Of a DNA stretch of 58,069 nt, positions 17,237-26,780 are shown piece after piece. The notes under the pieces were generated by a model that worked only from the letters and a program-made list of their open reading frames with translations, was not told the origin of the DNA and searched no databases. The position numbers and the translations under genes are program-made. How positions within the stretch are numbered: the first letter of the stretch is position 1; each line of letters begins with the position of its first letter. The stretch is from Acetivibrio mesophilus (GTDB taxonomy: Bacteria; Bacillota; Clostridia; Acetivibrionales; Acetivibrionaceae), in contig NZ_RLII01000022.1 of the NCBI RefSeq assembly GCF_004102745.1, positions 1 through 58,069 on the forward strand, in the 5' to 3' direction.

Positions 17237-17314
17237 GGTGATGGAGTTCACCTGAAATGCGTAATGCTGATGACTCCTACAGAAATAATAATACTGTTTC
17301 TGTAGGAGTTTTTT
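17237..17314 (+). promoter_or_regulatory. fluoride (crcB-type) riboswitch with terminator
   Basis: The aptamer starts GGTGATGGAGTTCACC and continues to GCTGATGACTCCTAC, the two conserved blocks of the fluoride riboswitch. The 3' block CTCCTACAGAAA (17274-17285) also forms the 5' arm of a perfect terminator with TTTCTGTAGGAG (17297-17308) followed by a T run. Fluoride binding would sequester the 3' block and allow readthrough into the antiporter gene 26 bases downstream. Confidence 0.9.
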
Positions 17315-17339
17315 GTTACTGGGAAGGGAGTAGTGTTTT

Positions 17340-18524
17340 ATGGCTGCGAGTTTAGCAATTATTTTATTATTGGGATTGGCTGCAAAGCGAATATTTGAAA
17401 AATTAAGGTTACCGGGTTTATTGGGCATGTTATTATTAGGCATCCTTATAGGACCCCATGTTCTTAATCTGATTCAGACGGATATGCTTCAAATATCTTC
17501 TGATTTAAGAAGTATCGCATTAATAATTATTTTATTAAGAGCAGGACTTGGGCTTAACAAGGATGAAATAAAAAGTATCGGAATTCCTGCATTAAAGATG
17601 AGTTTTATTCCCGGATTATTTGAAGGTTTACTTATTGCACTGGCTTCTGTATATTTTCTTGATTTTACATTTGCCCAAGGAGGAATGTTAGGGTTTATTA
17701 TCGCTGCCGTTTCTCCTGCTGTTGTTGTTCCTTTTATGCTTAAGTTAATGGAAAATAAAATTGGTACAAAAAAAGGAGTACCAATTTTGATATTAGCGGG
17801 TGTATCTATTGATGATATCTTTGCCATTACGGTTTTTAGTGCCTTTTTGGGCTTATATAACGGTTCTAAAATAAATATTGGCATTCAATTTTTAAATATT
17901 CCAATCTCCATTTTATTGGGAATTTTGACTGGGATGATTGTAGGGTTTTCACTGATAAATATTTTTAAAAGATATAATATCCCGGATACAAAAAAGGTAT
18001 TAATAATACTTGGATTTTCGATATTACTCAATCAGTTGGAGAGCATATTGAAAACTAAATTACAGATAGCATCATTGCTTGGAGTTATGACTATTGGCTT
18101 TATATTGACTGAATATCTTCCTGATGTGGGCAAGAGGCTTTCTGAGAAATTTAATAAGGTATGGGTATTTGCAGAAATATTACTATTTGTATTAGTGGGA
18201 GCAGAGGTAAATGTAAATGTAGCATTAAAAGCAGGTGGAGTAGGAATTATATTGATATTAATAGGTTTAATTGGAAGAAGCGTAGGTGTTGTTATTTCTT
18301 TAATAGGTACAGATTTTAACTGGAAAGAAAGGCTGTTTTGCATTATTGCTTATATCCCAAAGGCGACAGTGCAGGCCGCAATGGGTGCAGTGCCGCTGTC
18401 ATTGGGAGTGGAATCGGGAGACATAATCCTGGCGATTGCGGTATTATCTATATTAATTACTGCACCATTAGGAGCAGTTGGGATTCATTACTCAGCAGAA
18501 AAGTTACTGATAGAGAATCAATAG
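17340..18524 (+). CDS. CPA-family cation:proton antiporter under fluoride riboswitch control
   Basis: A 394-residue polytopic membrane protein with about 11-13 hydrophobic segments of the monovalent cation:proton antiporter (CPA) superfamily. The first helices contain LRLPGLLGMLLLGILIGPH, typical of KefB/NhaP-type carriers; the central AGVSIDDIFAITVFS carries an Asp-Asp pair in the position of the ion-binding residues. CPA antiporters are one of the known gene classes under fluoride riboswitches, so a role in fluoride or associated proton stress is likely, but the transported ion cannot be read from sequence. The ATG lies 9 bases after GGGAAGGGAG. The upstream leader is the only visible regulator. 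Confidence 0.9.
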   Translation: MAASLAIILLLGLAAKRIFEKLRLPGLLGMLLLGILIGPHVLNLIQTDMLQISSDLRSIALIIILLRAGLGLNKDEIKSIGIPALKMSFIPGLFEGLLIALASVYFLDFTFAQGGMLGFIIAAVSPAVVVPFMLKLMENKIGTKKGVPILILAGVSIDDIFAITVFSAFLGLYNGSKINIGIQFLNIPISILLGILTGMIVGFSLINIFKRYNIPDTKKVLIILGFSILLNQLESILKTKLQIASLLGVMTIGFILTEYLPDVGKRLSEKFNKVWVFAEILLFVLVGAEVNVNVALKAGGVGIILILIGLIGRSVGVVISLIGTDFNWKERLFCIIAYIPKATVQAAMGAVPLSLGVESGDIILAIAVLSILITAPLGAVGIHYSAEKLLIENQ

Positions 18525-18622
18525 TGTAAGCCCATAGTGAATCTATTTAAAAAAACAATATAAAAAATTACGAAAATATGGTACAATATTAACATAAAAT
18601 AAGAAGGACGATAATATAAGCA

Positions 18623-18766
18623 ATGAGTAAAAAGGGAATATTGTGTGCATTAATTTCGCTGATTTTGGTAGTATCACTTTCAACAACAGTGTTTGCAGAG
18701 CAGATAATAACAACAAAATTAAAAAGCTATATAACTTATGAGTATCCTTTAAGTTACATACTGTAA
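18623..18766 (+). CDS. very short secreted peptide or truncated exported-protein gene
   Basis: A 47-residue frame starts MSKKGILCAL and has a clear signal-peptide shape with predicted cleavage after VFA (residue 25). It then stops after only about 22 mature residues. AAGAAGG lies upstream but 15 bases from the ATG, which is far. It may be a genuine small secreted peptide or the front end of a secreted gene interrupted by a stop. No family was recognised. Confidence 0.4.
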   Translation: MSKKGILCALISLILVVSLSTTVFAEQIITTKLKSYITYEYPLSYIL

Positions 18767-18801
18767 ACATACCATTCTTTGGCTTCGACAGAAAGAAATG
18801 A

Positions 18802-18852
18802 CCACTCTGCATCGACAGAGTGGCTATAATATACAGAGTGGTTATGATATAT
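18802..18852. repeat. inverted and tandem CAGAGTGG repeat
   Basis: CCACTCTG (18802-18809) is inverted as CAGAGTGG (18816-18823). The unit CAGAGTGGCTATAATATA is then repeated directly with two changes from 18834. Function is unknown. Confidence 0.5.
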
Positions 18853-18906
18853 AGAAGATCTACTGGATACCCATATTTTTTAATATAATATATATATATT
18901 ATAATC

Positions 18907-18950
18907 AAAGGCGTGCAATCTATTTTCAGCAATAGACTACACGCCTTTGT
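18907..18950 (-). terminator. terminator of asnA-glnN (possibly bidirectional)
   Basis: AAAGGCGTG (18907-18915) pairs with CACGCCTTT (about 18940-18948), and an inner CTATT/AATAG extends the hairpin. It lies just past the glnN stop. The T-tract is weak on both sides. Confidence 0.6.
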
Positions 18951-18966
18951 GAAGCTAATATTAATT

Positions 18967-21060
18967 TCAATATACACTGTACAGAAGTTCTCCGTAGGTT
19001 GGGAATGGCCAGTACTTTTTACCGATTTTAGTTTCAAGGTTATCAATTACGCTTCTTAGTTCCTGCATGTTAATGAATACAACTTCTCTATAGTATTTTG
19101 CAGTATTTAAAAGACTATCTTGATTTTTTGCCTCGAGAATTGAATTGTCCAATTTCTCAATATTTTTATAAAGGCAAGCCGATAAATCGGATACAACATT
19201 AATTAAAGATTCTTCAAGCTGGGAGTTTATTGCGCTACTTATAGCTTTTTTGTTTTTCACAACCTCGGTTAAATCTTTAAGGTAATCAACAATGGAAGGT
19301 ATAATACCTCTTTTAGTCATATCCAGTATTGTGAGTGCTTCAATGTGTATTACTTTAATATACTCTTCAAGCATTATGTGATATCTAGAATGAATTTCTG
19401 CCTCTGAAAAGATATTGTGTTTTGAAAATAGATTTATATTTTTTTCAGATATAAAGTACGGAACAGCTTCAACGGTTGATTTAAGGTTTAAAAGCCCTCT
19501 CTTTTCAGATTCTTTGACCCATTCCTCAGAGTAATTGTTGCCGTTGAATATTATTCTCTTGTGTTTCTTGATTGATTCTTTAATTATTGCGGTCAATTCT
19601 GCTTTGAAATCGCCGGCACTTTCCAGTCTGTCGGCAAACTGGGACAGAGCTTCGGCAACAATAGTATTTAAAACAACGTTGGCATCTGATATAGAGGAGC
19701 TGGAACCCAACATTCTAAACTCAAATTTATTGCCGGTAAACGCAAAGGGAGAAGTCCTGTTTCTATCAGTTGTGTCTTTGGGGAAATGGGGAAGCACGGT
19801 TGCACCTATTTCCATTTGTGTTTTCTCTTTTTGATTATATCCGGTATCATTCTCGATGGATTCAATAATGGCTGTAAGTTCATCTCCTAAGAATACGGAT
19901 ATTATAGCAGGTGGTGCTTCATTTGCTCCAAGTCTGTGATCGTTTCCGGCATTTGCTATGGATATCCTAAGCAAATCCTGATATTCATCAACTGCCTTAA
20001 TAACTGCTGATAAGAATAATAAAAATTGAGCATTTTCATAAGGAGTTTCTCCGGGCTCCAAAAGGTTGATACCGGTATCTGTAGAAATAGACCAGTTATT
20101 GTGTTTACCGCTTCCGTTGACTCCTGCAAAGGGCTTTTCATGCAGCAAACAAACAAGGTCGTGCTTATTTGCGATGGTTTTCATAAGCTCCATAATTAAC
20201 TGGTTGTGGTCAGCGGCAATATTGACTGTTGTAAATATTGGAGCCAACTCATGCTGAGCAGGGGCAACTTCATTGTGTTTTGTTTTGGCTAAAACGCCAA
20301 GTTTCCAAAGCTCTTCATCCAGCTCTTTCATAAAGGCAGAAACCCTTGGTTTTATTGAAGCAAAATAGTGATCTTCCAATTCTTGACCTTTTGGAGGTCT
20401 TGCACCGAATAATGTTCTGCCGCAGTATATTAAATCCGGACGTTTTTGATATAATTCTTTGTCTATCAAGAAGAATTCCTGCTCCGGTCCCACTGTTGTT
20501 ATAACCCTTTTTACATTGTCATGTCCAAAAATCTTTAAAATTCGTTTCGACTCTTTATCTATTGCTTGCAGGGAACGAAGAAGCGGGGTCTTTTTGTCAA
20601 GAGCTTCTCCACTGTACGAGCAGAATGCTGTTGGGATACAGAGGGTATTGTCTTTAATAAATGCATAAGAAGTAGGATCCCAAGCAGTATAACCTCTGGC
20701 TTCAAAGGTAGATCTGATTCCTCCGCTGGGAAAGCTTGAAGCATCAGGTTCTCCGCGAACAAGTTCTTTCCCTGAGAATTCCATAATCACATTTCCGTCA
20801 TCCACAGGCGAAATAAAGCTGTCATGTTTTTCTGCTGTTACTCCGGTGAGGGGCTGGAACCAATGAGTAAAATGAGTGGCTCCTTTTTCGATAGCCCATT
20901 CTTTCATAGCAGTTGCTACAATATTAGCCACATCTAAGTTTAAGTGTTTTTGCTCAGCTATTGTCCTCTTTAAAGCTTTATATACTTCTTTTGGAAGTCT
21001 TTGTTTCATGACTTTATCGTTAAAGACCATATTTCCAAATATATTAGGGATATCTTGCAT
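18967..21060 (-). CDS. glnN: glutamine synthetase type III
   Basis: Makes glutamine from glutamate, ammonia and ATP in the cytosol as a large dodecamer. At 697 residues it has the GSIII length, about 250 longer than GSI. Active-site blocks include [10 protein letters not shown] (about 199-208), [13 protein letters not shown] (about 268-280) and [12 protein letters not shown] (about 321-332). The start ATG at 21060 lies 18 bases downstream of the asnA stop, with an AAGGAGG site between them, so the two form one transcript. Control is presumably through the asnA leader. A second, GSI-type synthetase lies in the divergent operon. Confidence 0.95.
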   Translation of the reverse strand: MQDIPNIFGNMVFNDKVMKQRLPKEVYKALKRTIAEQKHLNLDVANIVATAMKEWAIEKGATHFTHWFQPLTGVTAEKHDSFISPVDDGNVIMEFSGKELVRGEPDASSFPSGGIRSTFEARGYTAWDPTSYAFIKDNTLCIPTAFCSYSGEALDKKTPLLRSLQAIDKESKRILKIFGHDNVKRVITTVGPEQEFFLIDKELYQKRPDLIYCGRTLFGARPPKGQELEDHYFASIKPRVSAFMKELDEELWKLGVLAKTKHNEVAPAQHELAPIFTTVNIAADHNQLIMELMKTIANKHDLVCLLHEKPFAGVNGSGKHNNWSISTDTGINLLEPGETPYENAQFLLFLSAVIKAVDEYQDLLRISIANAGNDHRLGANEAPPAIISVFLGDELTAIIESIENDTGYNQKEKTQMEIGATVLPHFPKDTTDRNRTSPFAFTGNKFEFRMLGSSSSISDANVVLNTIVAEALSQFADRLESAGDFKAELTAIIKESIKKHKRIIFNGNNYSEEWVKESEKRGLLNLKSTVEAVPYFISEKNINLFSKHNIFSEAEIHSRYHIMLEEYIKVIHIEALTILDMTKRGIIPSIVDYLKDLTEVVKNKKAISSAINSQLEESLINVVSDLSACLYKNIEKLDNSILEAKNQDSLLNTAKYYREVVFINMQELRSVIDNLETKIGKKYWPFPTYGELLYSVY

Positions 21061-21078
21061 TATTAATTCCTCCTTACA

Positions 21079-22086
21079 TTATAATAGATTGATTCCTTTT
21101 TCTTGGCATGCGGCAATTGATTCCTCATCCCAAACAGAAACCTGCACTTCTCCTATATGAGCTTTGGCAAGAAGAAGCATGCAAATTCTTGACTGTCCTA
21201 TTCCTCCTCCTATGGTAAGAGGAAGCTCGTTGTTTAATAGCATCTTATGGAAAGGTAGGCTCCGTCTATCGTCACAATTTGCTTTTGTCAGCTGTTCATC
21301 AAGAGACTTTGCATCTACACGAATTCCCATTGAGGAAATTTCAAAAGCACTACCTAAAACGTCATTCCAGAATAAAATATCTCCGTTTAATTTCCAATCG
21401 TCATAGTCAGGAGATCTGCCATCATGCTTTTGACCTGACTTTAATAAATCTCCTATTTGCATAATAAAAGCAGTTTTATGTTCTTTTAAGTAAGCATTTT
21501 CCCGTTCTCTAGGAGATAAGGACGGATACATATCTTCAAGTTCCTGAGTAGTAACAAAACTCACATCTCGCGACAGTTCAACCGGAATTTGGGGATAATC
21601 CTTTTTGACGGCATCAAGGGTGTCGCATACCGCGTTCACGATTGATTTTACTGTTTCCTTTAAATAATCCACATGGCGATCTTCTTTTTTAATTACTTTT
21701 TCCCAATCCCACTGATCTACGTATATGGAATGAAGATTATCCATTTCTTCATCTCTGCGTATAGCATTCATGTCTGTATAAAGACCTTCTCCTGGCTGGA
21801 ATCCATATTTATGGAGAGCCATCCTTTTCCATTTGGCTAGAGAATGGACAATTTGTGCTTCGGTATTTGTTTGCAATATATCAAAACTTACTGGTCTTTC
21901 TACACCGTTTAAATTATCATTTAGACCTGTATTAGGATCAACAAATAATGGAGCAGATACTCTTCTTAAATTAAGTGCTTTTTTCAATTCATCTTCGAAA
22001 GTCCTCTTTAACATTCCTATGGCAGTTTGAGTTTCATATAGGCTAAGCAAGGATTTGTAACCTTCCGGTATAATAGTTTTTTTCAT
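21079..22086 (-). CDS. asnA: aspartate-ammonia ligase (asparagine synthetase A)
   Basis: Forms asparagine from aspartate and free ammonia with ATP. The 335 residues align along the AsnA family: N-terminal [13 protein letters not shown], the central QWDWEKVI segment and the C-terminal [14 protein letters not shown] motif related to class II tRNA-synthetase active sites. The open frame continues 17 codons upstream into the leader hairpin, but the ATG at 22086 with AAAGGAATG before it gives the family N-terminus [10 protein letters not shown]. It is the first gene of asnA-glnN, divergent from the glutamate synthase operon. Confidence 0.95.
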   Translation of the reverse strand: MKKTIIPEGYKSLLSLYETQTAIGMLKRTFEDELKKALNLRRVSAPLFVDPNTGLNDNLNGVERPVSFDILQTNTEAQIVHSLAKWKRMALHKYGFQPGEGLYTDMNAIRRDEEMDNLHSIYVDQWDWEKVIKKEDRHVDYLKETVKSIVNAVCDTLDAVKKDYPQIPVELSRDVSFVTTQELEDMYPSLSPRERENAYLKEHKTAFIMQIGDLLKSGQKHDGRSPDYDDWKLNGDILFWNDVLGSAFEISSMGIRVDAKSLDEQLTKANCDDRRSLPFHKMLLNNELPLTIGGGIGQSRICMLLLAKAHIGEVQVSVWDEESIAACQEKGINLL

Positions 22087-22101
22087 CTTATCATTCCTTT
22101 C

Positions 22102-22149
22102 AAAAAAATTAAGGCGTCCACGAGTTTTTAAACTCATGGCGCCTTTGCC
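22102..22149 (-). promoter_or_regulatory. asnA leader attenuator with ANTAR-type hexaloop
   Basis: On the minus strand GGC-AAAGGC-GCC (22149 down to 22138) is a small hairpin whose hexaloop has A at 1 and G at 4, the ANTAR-protein target rule. Its 3' part is shared with a terminator: AAGGCG plus CCATGAGTT pairs with AACTCGTGG plus CGCCTT (22145 to 22111), followed by TTAATTTTTTT. Mutually exclusive structures imply antitermination before asnA. Confidence 0.65.
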
Positions 22150-22159
22150 TTATATATGT

Positions 22160-22188
22160 AGTATAGCACCAAAACTATAAAATGTAAA
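22160..22188 (-). promoter_or_regulatory. asnA-glnN promoter
   Basis: Minus-strand TTTACA (22188-22183) and TATACT (22165-22160) are separated by exactly 17 bases. Transcription should start near 22153, immediately ahead of the attenuator. Confidence 0.75.
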
Positions 22189-22314
22189 TACTTTTTATTA
22201 AAAAAATGCAGGATTATTTTGATTAAGTTGCAAAAAATCCATAAAAAGCTTTTTGTAACACAGCATATTTAATGCCTGGTGAAATTTTAAACCAACAAAT
22301 CCTTCAAAATGTTA

Positions 22315-22343
22315 TTGACAGAATTGCTATTTTAACGTATTAT
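22315..22343 (+). promoter_or_regulatory. promoter of the glutamate synthase operon
   Basis: TTGACA (22315-22320), a 17-base spacer and TATTAT (22338-22343). The predicted start near 22350 lies just before the ANTAR-type hairpins. Confidence 0.8.
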
Positions 22344-22353
22344 TATAAGTACA

Positions 22354-22435
22354 GTGAACAAAGGCGTTCACCAAATAACGAAAGCCATTATGTGTTAAGT
22401 ATATGCTTTTTGTTATTGGGTGAATGCCTTTTTAC
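22354..22435 (+). promoter_or_regulatory. ANTAR-type antiterminator/terminator leader of the glutamate synthase operon
   Basis: Hairpin 1 is GTGAAC-AAAGGC-GTTCAC (22354-22371), a perfect 6-bp stem with a hexaloop carrying A1 and G4. Hairpin 2 is CAAATAA/TTATGTG (22372-22378 and 22388-22394) enclosing a loop with AAAGCC. Both overlap the 5' arm (about 22360-22385) of a long terminator stem whose 3' arm (22405-22431) ends in TTTTT. Protein binding to the hairpins would block the terminator. This is the layout of ANTAR targets, and an ANTAR protein gene ends this operon. Confidence 0.8.
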
Positions 22436-22499
22436 ATTATATATATAAGAAAAAGATGTATTTTGCAGAATACTTGAGATTTATTCGGAGGTGGGACTT

Positions 22500-23591
22500 A
22501 TGTTAAAAGAAGGTCAAATAAGAATACCGTCAGGTTGTGCTATATCAGGTATATTTTCAAAGTCAGGTAAAAGAGTAAGCGGCGAATCTATTATTAAGTC
22601 AATTGCGACAATGCACGACCGGTCAAACGGTCTGGGGGGAGGATTTGCTGCTTATGGAATTTATCCTGAATATAAAGACTATTATGCATTACATGTATTT
22701 TACGATGGAGATACTTCCCAAGAAGAATGTGAGAAATTTTTAGAACGCCATTTTGATATCATCAATCTTTCTAAAATACCAACCAGAAAAACTCCGAGAA
22801 TAACAGATGCTCCTTTGATTTGGAGATATTTTGTTACTCCATTGCCAACGAAGCTTGCCGAAAGTCAACTGGATGAAAAAGAGTTTACTGCAAGGTGTGT
22901 AATGAAAATAAATATGGGAATAGATGGAGCGTATGTATTCTCCAGTGGTAAAAATATGGGAGTATTTAAGGCCGTGGGGTATCCGGAGGATGTGGGCGAG
23001 TTTTACAAACTTGAGGAATACTCAGGTTACTGCTGGACCGCTCATGGAAGATATCCAACCAACACTCCCGGATGGTGGGGTGGTGCCCATCCCTTTGCTT
23101 TACTGGATTACTCGGTGGTTCACAACGGTGAAATATCTTCTTATGATGCCAATAGAAGAACTATTGAAATGTATGGTTATAAGTGCACATTGCAAACGGA
23201 TACCGAGGTAATTACCTATATTATTGATTATTTGAATCGAAAAATAGGTCTTAGCCTTGAGGAGATATCCGGAGTTGTTGCAGCCCCTTTTTGGCAAGTT
23301 ATTAATAGTATGCCTAAAGAAGAGAATGAAAAATATACTTATCTTCGAAATGTCTTTTCATCTTTATTAATAACAGGTCCTTTTTCAATATTGGTAGGCT
23401 TTGAAGGGGGAATGATGGCTCTAAATGACAGATTAAAGCTTCGATCTATGGTAATCGGAGAAAAGGATGACATGGTTTATGCAGCCAGTGAAGAATGTGC
23501 AATTCGTGTTATAGAAGAAAATCTGGATAGAGTGTGGTCTCCAAAGGGTGGAGAAGCAGTTATCGCTACATTGAATAGAGGTGTAATATAA
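22500..23591 (+). CDS. class II glutamine amidotransferase subunit of a split glutamate synthase
   Basis: Predicted to release ammonia from glutamine for the FMN subunit encoded next. The 363 residues match the stand-alone GATase domain 1 of archaeal-type or GlxB-like glutamate synthases: GCAISGIFSKSG at the front, SNGLGGGFAAYG (about 46-57), WTAHGRYPTNTPGWWGGAHP (about 177-196) and VHNGEISSY. The presumed nucleophile is Cys13, so activity would need removal of a 12-residue propeptide (inference). The ATG at 22500, behind CGGAGGTG, was chosen over GTG at 22491, which lies inside that ribosome site. Its stop overlaps the next ATG (TAATG). Confidence 0.88.
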   Translation: MLKEGQIRIPSGCAISGIFSKSGKRVSGESIIKSIATMHDRSNGLGGGFAAYGIYPEYKDYYALHVFYDGDTSQEECEKFLERHFDIINLSKIPTRKTPRITDAPLIWRYFVTPLPTKLAESQLDEKEFTARCVMKINMGIDGAYVFSSGKNMGVFKAVGYPEDVGEFYKLEEYSGYCWTAHGRYPTNTPGWWGGAHPFALLDYSVVHNGEISSYDANRRTIEMYGYKCTLQTDTEVITYIIDYLNRKIGLSLEEISGVVAAPFWQVINSMPKEENEKYTYLRNVFSSLLITGPFSILVGFEGGMMALNDRLKLRSMVIGEKDDMVYAASEECAIRVIEENLDRVWSPKGGEAVIATLNRGVI

Positions 23592-25096
23592 TGGGAATTA
23601 ATTATTTATATCAAGAATATGAAGTTTCAAGAAATATGGATAGATGTATTAATTGCAGGGTTTGTGAGCGACAGTGCGCTAATGAAGTTCATAGTTTTGA
23701 CAAGGACAAAAATATAATGCGCAGTGATGATGTCAATTGTGTCAACTGCCACAGATGTGTAGCTCTTTGTCCGACAAGAGCTCTTAAGATAGTAAAAACA
23801 GATCATACCTTTAAAGAAAATGCCAACTGGCGTGGTTCTATAATCAATGAAATATATAAGCAAGCGGAAAGCGGTGCAGTACTATTGTCCAGTATGGGAA
23901 ATCCCAATAATTATCCTGTATATTTTGATAAAATCTTGCTAAATGCATCTCAAGTTACAAATCCTTCTATTGACCCACTAAGAGAGCCTATGGAAACAAA
24001 AGTGTTTTTAGGCAGTAAGCCAAAGAGTATACAAAGGGATAAGGACGGAAGGCTTATTAATAATTTGTCTTGCGGAATTGAACTTTCTGTGCCAATAATG
24101 TTTTCTGCCATGAGCTACGGATCCATCAGCTATAATGCCCATGAGAGCCTGGCAAGAGCGGCAAAAGAAGCAGGAATTTTATATAACACAGGAGAAGGCG
24201 GACTTCATAAGGATTTTTATCAATACGGAAGCAATACTATTGTACAGGTGGCTTCAGGCAGATTTGGAGTGTATAAAGACTATCTTGAAGCGGGTGCTGC
24301 AATAGAAATAAAAATGGGGCAAGGAGCAAAGCCTGGAATAGGAGGTCATCTTCCGGGGGCAAAAATAGTAGGGGATATATCCAAAACAAGAATGGTTCCA
24401 GAAGGGTCAGATGCCATTTCTCCGGCTCCTCATCATGATATTTATTCAATCGAAGATTTAAGGCAGTTGGTTTATTCATTAAAGGAAACCACAAATTATA
24501 AAAAACCTGTTATAGTCAAAATAGCCGCTGTTCACAATGTAGCAGCTATTGCCAGCGGAATTGCCAGAAGCGGAGCGGATATTATTGCTATTGACGGATT
24601 CCGTGGAGGTACCGGAGCTGCTCCTACAAGAATCAGAGATAATGTGGGAATTCCTATCGAACTTGCTTTGGCAAGCGTGGACCAAAGACTTAGAGACGAG
24701 GGTATAAGAGATAATGTATCCATTGTTGTAGGCGGAAGTATCAGAAACAGCAGTGATATCGTGAAAGCAATTGCACTAGGAGCTGACTGTGTTTATATCG
24801 GAACAGCGGCATTGCTTGCCCTAGGATGTCACCTTTGCAGAAGCTGTCAAACAGGAAAATGCAACTGGGGTATTGCAACCCAAAGTCCTGAATTGGTAAA
24901 GCGTCTTAATCCAGATATAGGATTTAAAAGACTTGTTAATCTTGTGGGTGCATGGGAACATGAAATAAAAGAAATGATGGGCGGAATGGGCATTAATTCA
25001 ATAGAGAGCTTAAAAGGGAATCGACTGATGCTAAGAGGAGTAGGACTTAGTGAAAAGGAACTTCAAATATTAGGAATTAAACATGCGGGGGAATAG
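23591..25096 (+). CDS. glutamate synthase FMN subunit with N-terminal ferredoxin domain
   Basis: Catalytic glutamate synthase subunit: 2-oxoglutarate plus ammonia plus reductant to glutamate. Of the 501 residues, the first 70 or so hold two [4Fe-4S] motifs (CINCRVCERQC and CVNCHRCVALC). The rest is the GltB-type TIM barrel binding FMN, with GEGGLHKDFY, GQGAKPGIGGHLPG and IDGFRGGTGAAP. The cysteine cluster CHLCRSCQTGKC (about 415-426) fits the [3Fe-4S] site. This is the archaeal-type domain arrangement. It overlaps the amidotransferase gene by one base and is followed 12 bases later by another ferredoxin gene. Confidence 0.93.
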   Translation: MGINYLYQEYEVSRNMDRCINCRVCERQCANEVHSFDKDKNIMRSDDVNCVNCHRCVALCPTRALKIVKTDHTFKENANWRGSIINEIYKQAESGAVLLSSMGNPNNYPVYFDKILLNASQVTNPSIDPLREPMETKVFLGSKPKSIQRDKDGRLINNLSCGIELSVPIMFSAMSYGSISYNAHESLARAAKEAGILYNTGEGGLHKDFYQYGSNTIVQVASGRFGVYKDYLEAGAAIEIKMGQGAKPGIGGHLPGAKIVGDISKTRMVPEGSDAISPAPHHDIYSIEDLRQLVYSLKETTNYKKPVIVKIAAVHNVAAIASGIARSGADIIAIDGFRGGTGAAPTRIRDNVGIPIELALASVDQRLRDEGIRDNVSIVVGGSIRNSSDIVKAIALGADCVYIGTAALLALGCHLCRSCQTGKCNWGIATQSPELVKRLNPDIGFKRLVNLVGAWEHEIKEMMGGMGINSIESLKGNRLMLRGVGLSEKELQILGIKHAGE

Positions 25097-25108
25097 GGGG
25101 TGCTTTTG

Positions 25109-25537
25109 GTGAAAAGAGTATATGTAAATGAACAATGGTGCCTAGGATGCCATTTGTGTGAGTATTACTGTGCTTTTGCAAATTCTAATGAGACAGATAT
25201 GGTTAAGGCATTAAAAGACATTGTTATACACCCAAGAATTCAAATAGAACAAAAGGATAATATAAGTTTTGCCGTATCCTGCAGACATTGTGAAGAACCT
25301 TTGTGTGTAAAGGGGTGCATTACAGGGGCGCTTTCAATTAACGAAGGAGTAATATCCGTTGATCAAAATAAATGTATTGGATGCTTTACTTGTATTTTAT
25401 GCTGTCCTTATGGAGCAATAAGTGCGGGGGATGAGTCAATTATCCAAAAATGCGAGCTGTGCACTAATAACAAACATGGAAGTCCCCATTGTGTAAAAGG
25501 TTGTCCTAATAATGCCATTGTTTTTGAAGAGAGGTGA
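25109..25537 (+). CDS. 4Fe-4S ferredoxin-type electron-transfer subunit
   Basis: A 142-residue polyferredoxin of the HycB/DMSO-reductase-B type with four cysteine groups: CLGCHLCEYYC, CRHCEEPLCVKGC, CIGCFTCILCC and CELC followed by CVKGC. It probably passes electrons between the FAD subunit encoded next and the glutamate synthase. The frame is open to a GTG at 25100 but the ribosome site AGGGGG (25095-25100) favours the GTG at 25109, giving MKRVYVNEQW. Confidence 0.88.
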   Translation: MKRVYVNEQWCLGCHLCEYYCAFANSNETDMVKALKDIVIHPRIQIEQKDNISFAVSCRHCEEPLCVKGCITGALSINEGVISVDQNKCIGCFTCILCCPYGAISAGDESIIQKCELCTNNKHGSPHCVKGCPNNAIVFEER

Positions 25538-25541
25538 AAAA

Positions 25542-26780
25542 ATGAGGTATGTAATAATAGGAAATTCCACGGCGGCCGTGGGAGCAGTGGAAGGGATAAG
25601 AAAAAACGATTTGGAAGGCGAAATAATAATAATTAGTAAAGAGCCTTACCATGTATATTCAAGACCTCTTATATCGTATTTGCTGTATGGTAAGACCGAT
25701 GAGGAAAGAATGAAATACCGCAGTAAAGATTTTTATGACACTATGAATTGCAAGGCGATTTTGGGCAGAGAAGCAGTAAAGATAGATGATGCAAAAAAAG
25801 AGGTTCACCTTGATGACGGGGAAGTTTTAAATTACGATAAATTACTTGTTGCTACCGGATCATTACCCTTTGTTCCACCTATGGAGGGGTTGGATGGGGT
25901 TCATAAACGATTCTCCTTCATGTCTTTGGATGATGCGAAGAAAGTGGAAAGTGCTATTTCCTCAAATAGTAAAGTATTAATAATTGGTGCGGGATTAATA
26001 GGATTAAAATGTGCCGAGGGGATTTCAAAAAGGGTGGAGAGTATTACAGTAGTAGATTTGGCGGATAGAATTTTATCCAGTATATTGGACAGAGACGGGG
26101 CCGAAATAGTTAAATCCCATATGGAGAAAAGAAATATTAAATTTATTCTAAATACAAAAGTGGAGACATTTGCAAATAATGAGGCGGTATTGTCTAATGG
26201 AGAAAAAGTTGAATTTGATGTTTTAGTACTTGCTGTTGGTGTTATACCTAATACAGGTTTAATAAAAGAGATAAACGGCAAGATAAACCGAGGCATTGTT
26301 GTTGATGAATTCTGTCAGACTTCCATACCGGATATATTTGCCGCAGGAGATTGCTGTGAATCCTTTGATATAACTATGGAGCAGAATAAGGTTCTTGCAT
26401 TGTTGCCCAATGCTTATATGCAGGGGGAATGCGCAGGAATTAATATGGCAGGGGGCAAAAAAGAGTACGGAAAAGCAATTCCTATGAACGCAATATCTTT
26501 TTTTGGTCTCCACATCATAACAGCGGGAAGTTACATCGGGGAAGTTTTTAGCAAAAGTAATGGGGAAAATTATAAAAAATTATTTGTAAAGGATGGACTG
26601 CTAAAAGGCTATATTATGATTGGAGATATCGAAAAAGCAGGGATTTATACAAGTTTAATAAGAGAAAAAACTCCTCTGTGCGATATTGATTTTGAATTGG
26701 TCTTGCAAAGTCCTGGCTTGATGGCTTTTACAAGAAAAGATCGCAAGAAAATACTTGGAGGTGTGGTAAATGAATATTAA
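25542..26780 (+). CDS. NAD(P)/FAD-dependent oxidoreductase subunit
   Basis: A 412-residue pyridine-nucleotide-disulfide oxidoreductase of the NADH:rubredoxin or nitrite-reductase-subunit type. There are two dinucleotide folds: VIIGNSTAAVGAVEGIRK near the N-terminus for FAD and VLIIGAGLIGLKCAEGI (about 145-161) for NAD(P)H. The IFAAGDCCE motif (about 267-275) closes the FAD site. It lacks a redox CxxxxC pair. It probably supplies reducing power to the split glutamate synthase. The ATG at 25542 follows AGAGGTGA; the longer frame starts inside the ferredoxin gene. It overlaps the next gene by 11 bases. Confidence 0.88.
   Translation: MRYVIIGNSTAAVGAVEGIRKNDLEGEIIIISKEPYHVYSRPLISYLLYGKTDEERMKYRSKDFYDTMNCKAILGREAVKIDDAKKEVHLDDGEVLNYDKLLVATGSLPFVPPMEGLDGVHKRFSFMSLDDAKKVESAISSNSKVLIIGAGLIGLKCAEGISKRVESITVVDLADRILSSILDRDGAEIVKSHMEKRNIKFILNTKVETFANNEAVLSNGEKVEFDVLVLAVGVIPNTGLIKEINGKINRGIVVDEFCQTSIPDIFAAGDCCESFDITMEQNKVLALLPNAYMQGECAGINMAGGKKEYGKAIPMNAISFFGLHIITAGSYIGEVFSKSNGENYKKLFVKDGLLKGYIMIGDIEKAGIYTSLIREKTPLCDIDFELVLQSPGLMAFTRKDRKKILGGVVNEY

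Noticed and set aside
18543-19046. 167-residue minus-strand frame
   Set aside because: It overlaps the end of glnN and the terminator, and is full of low-complexity A+T translation.
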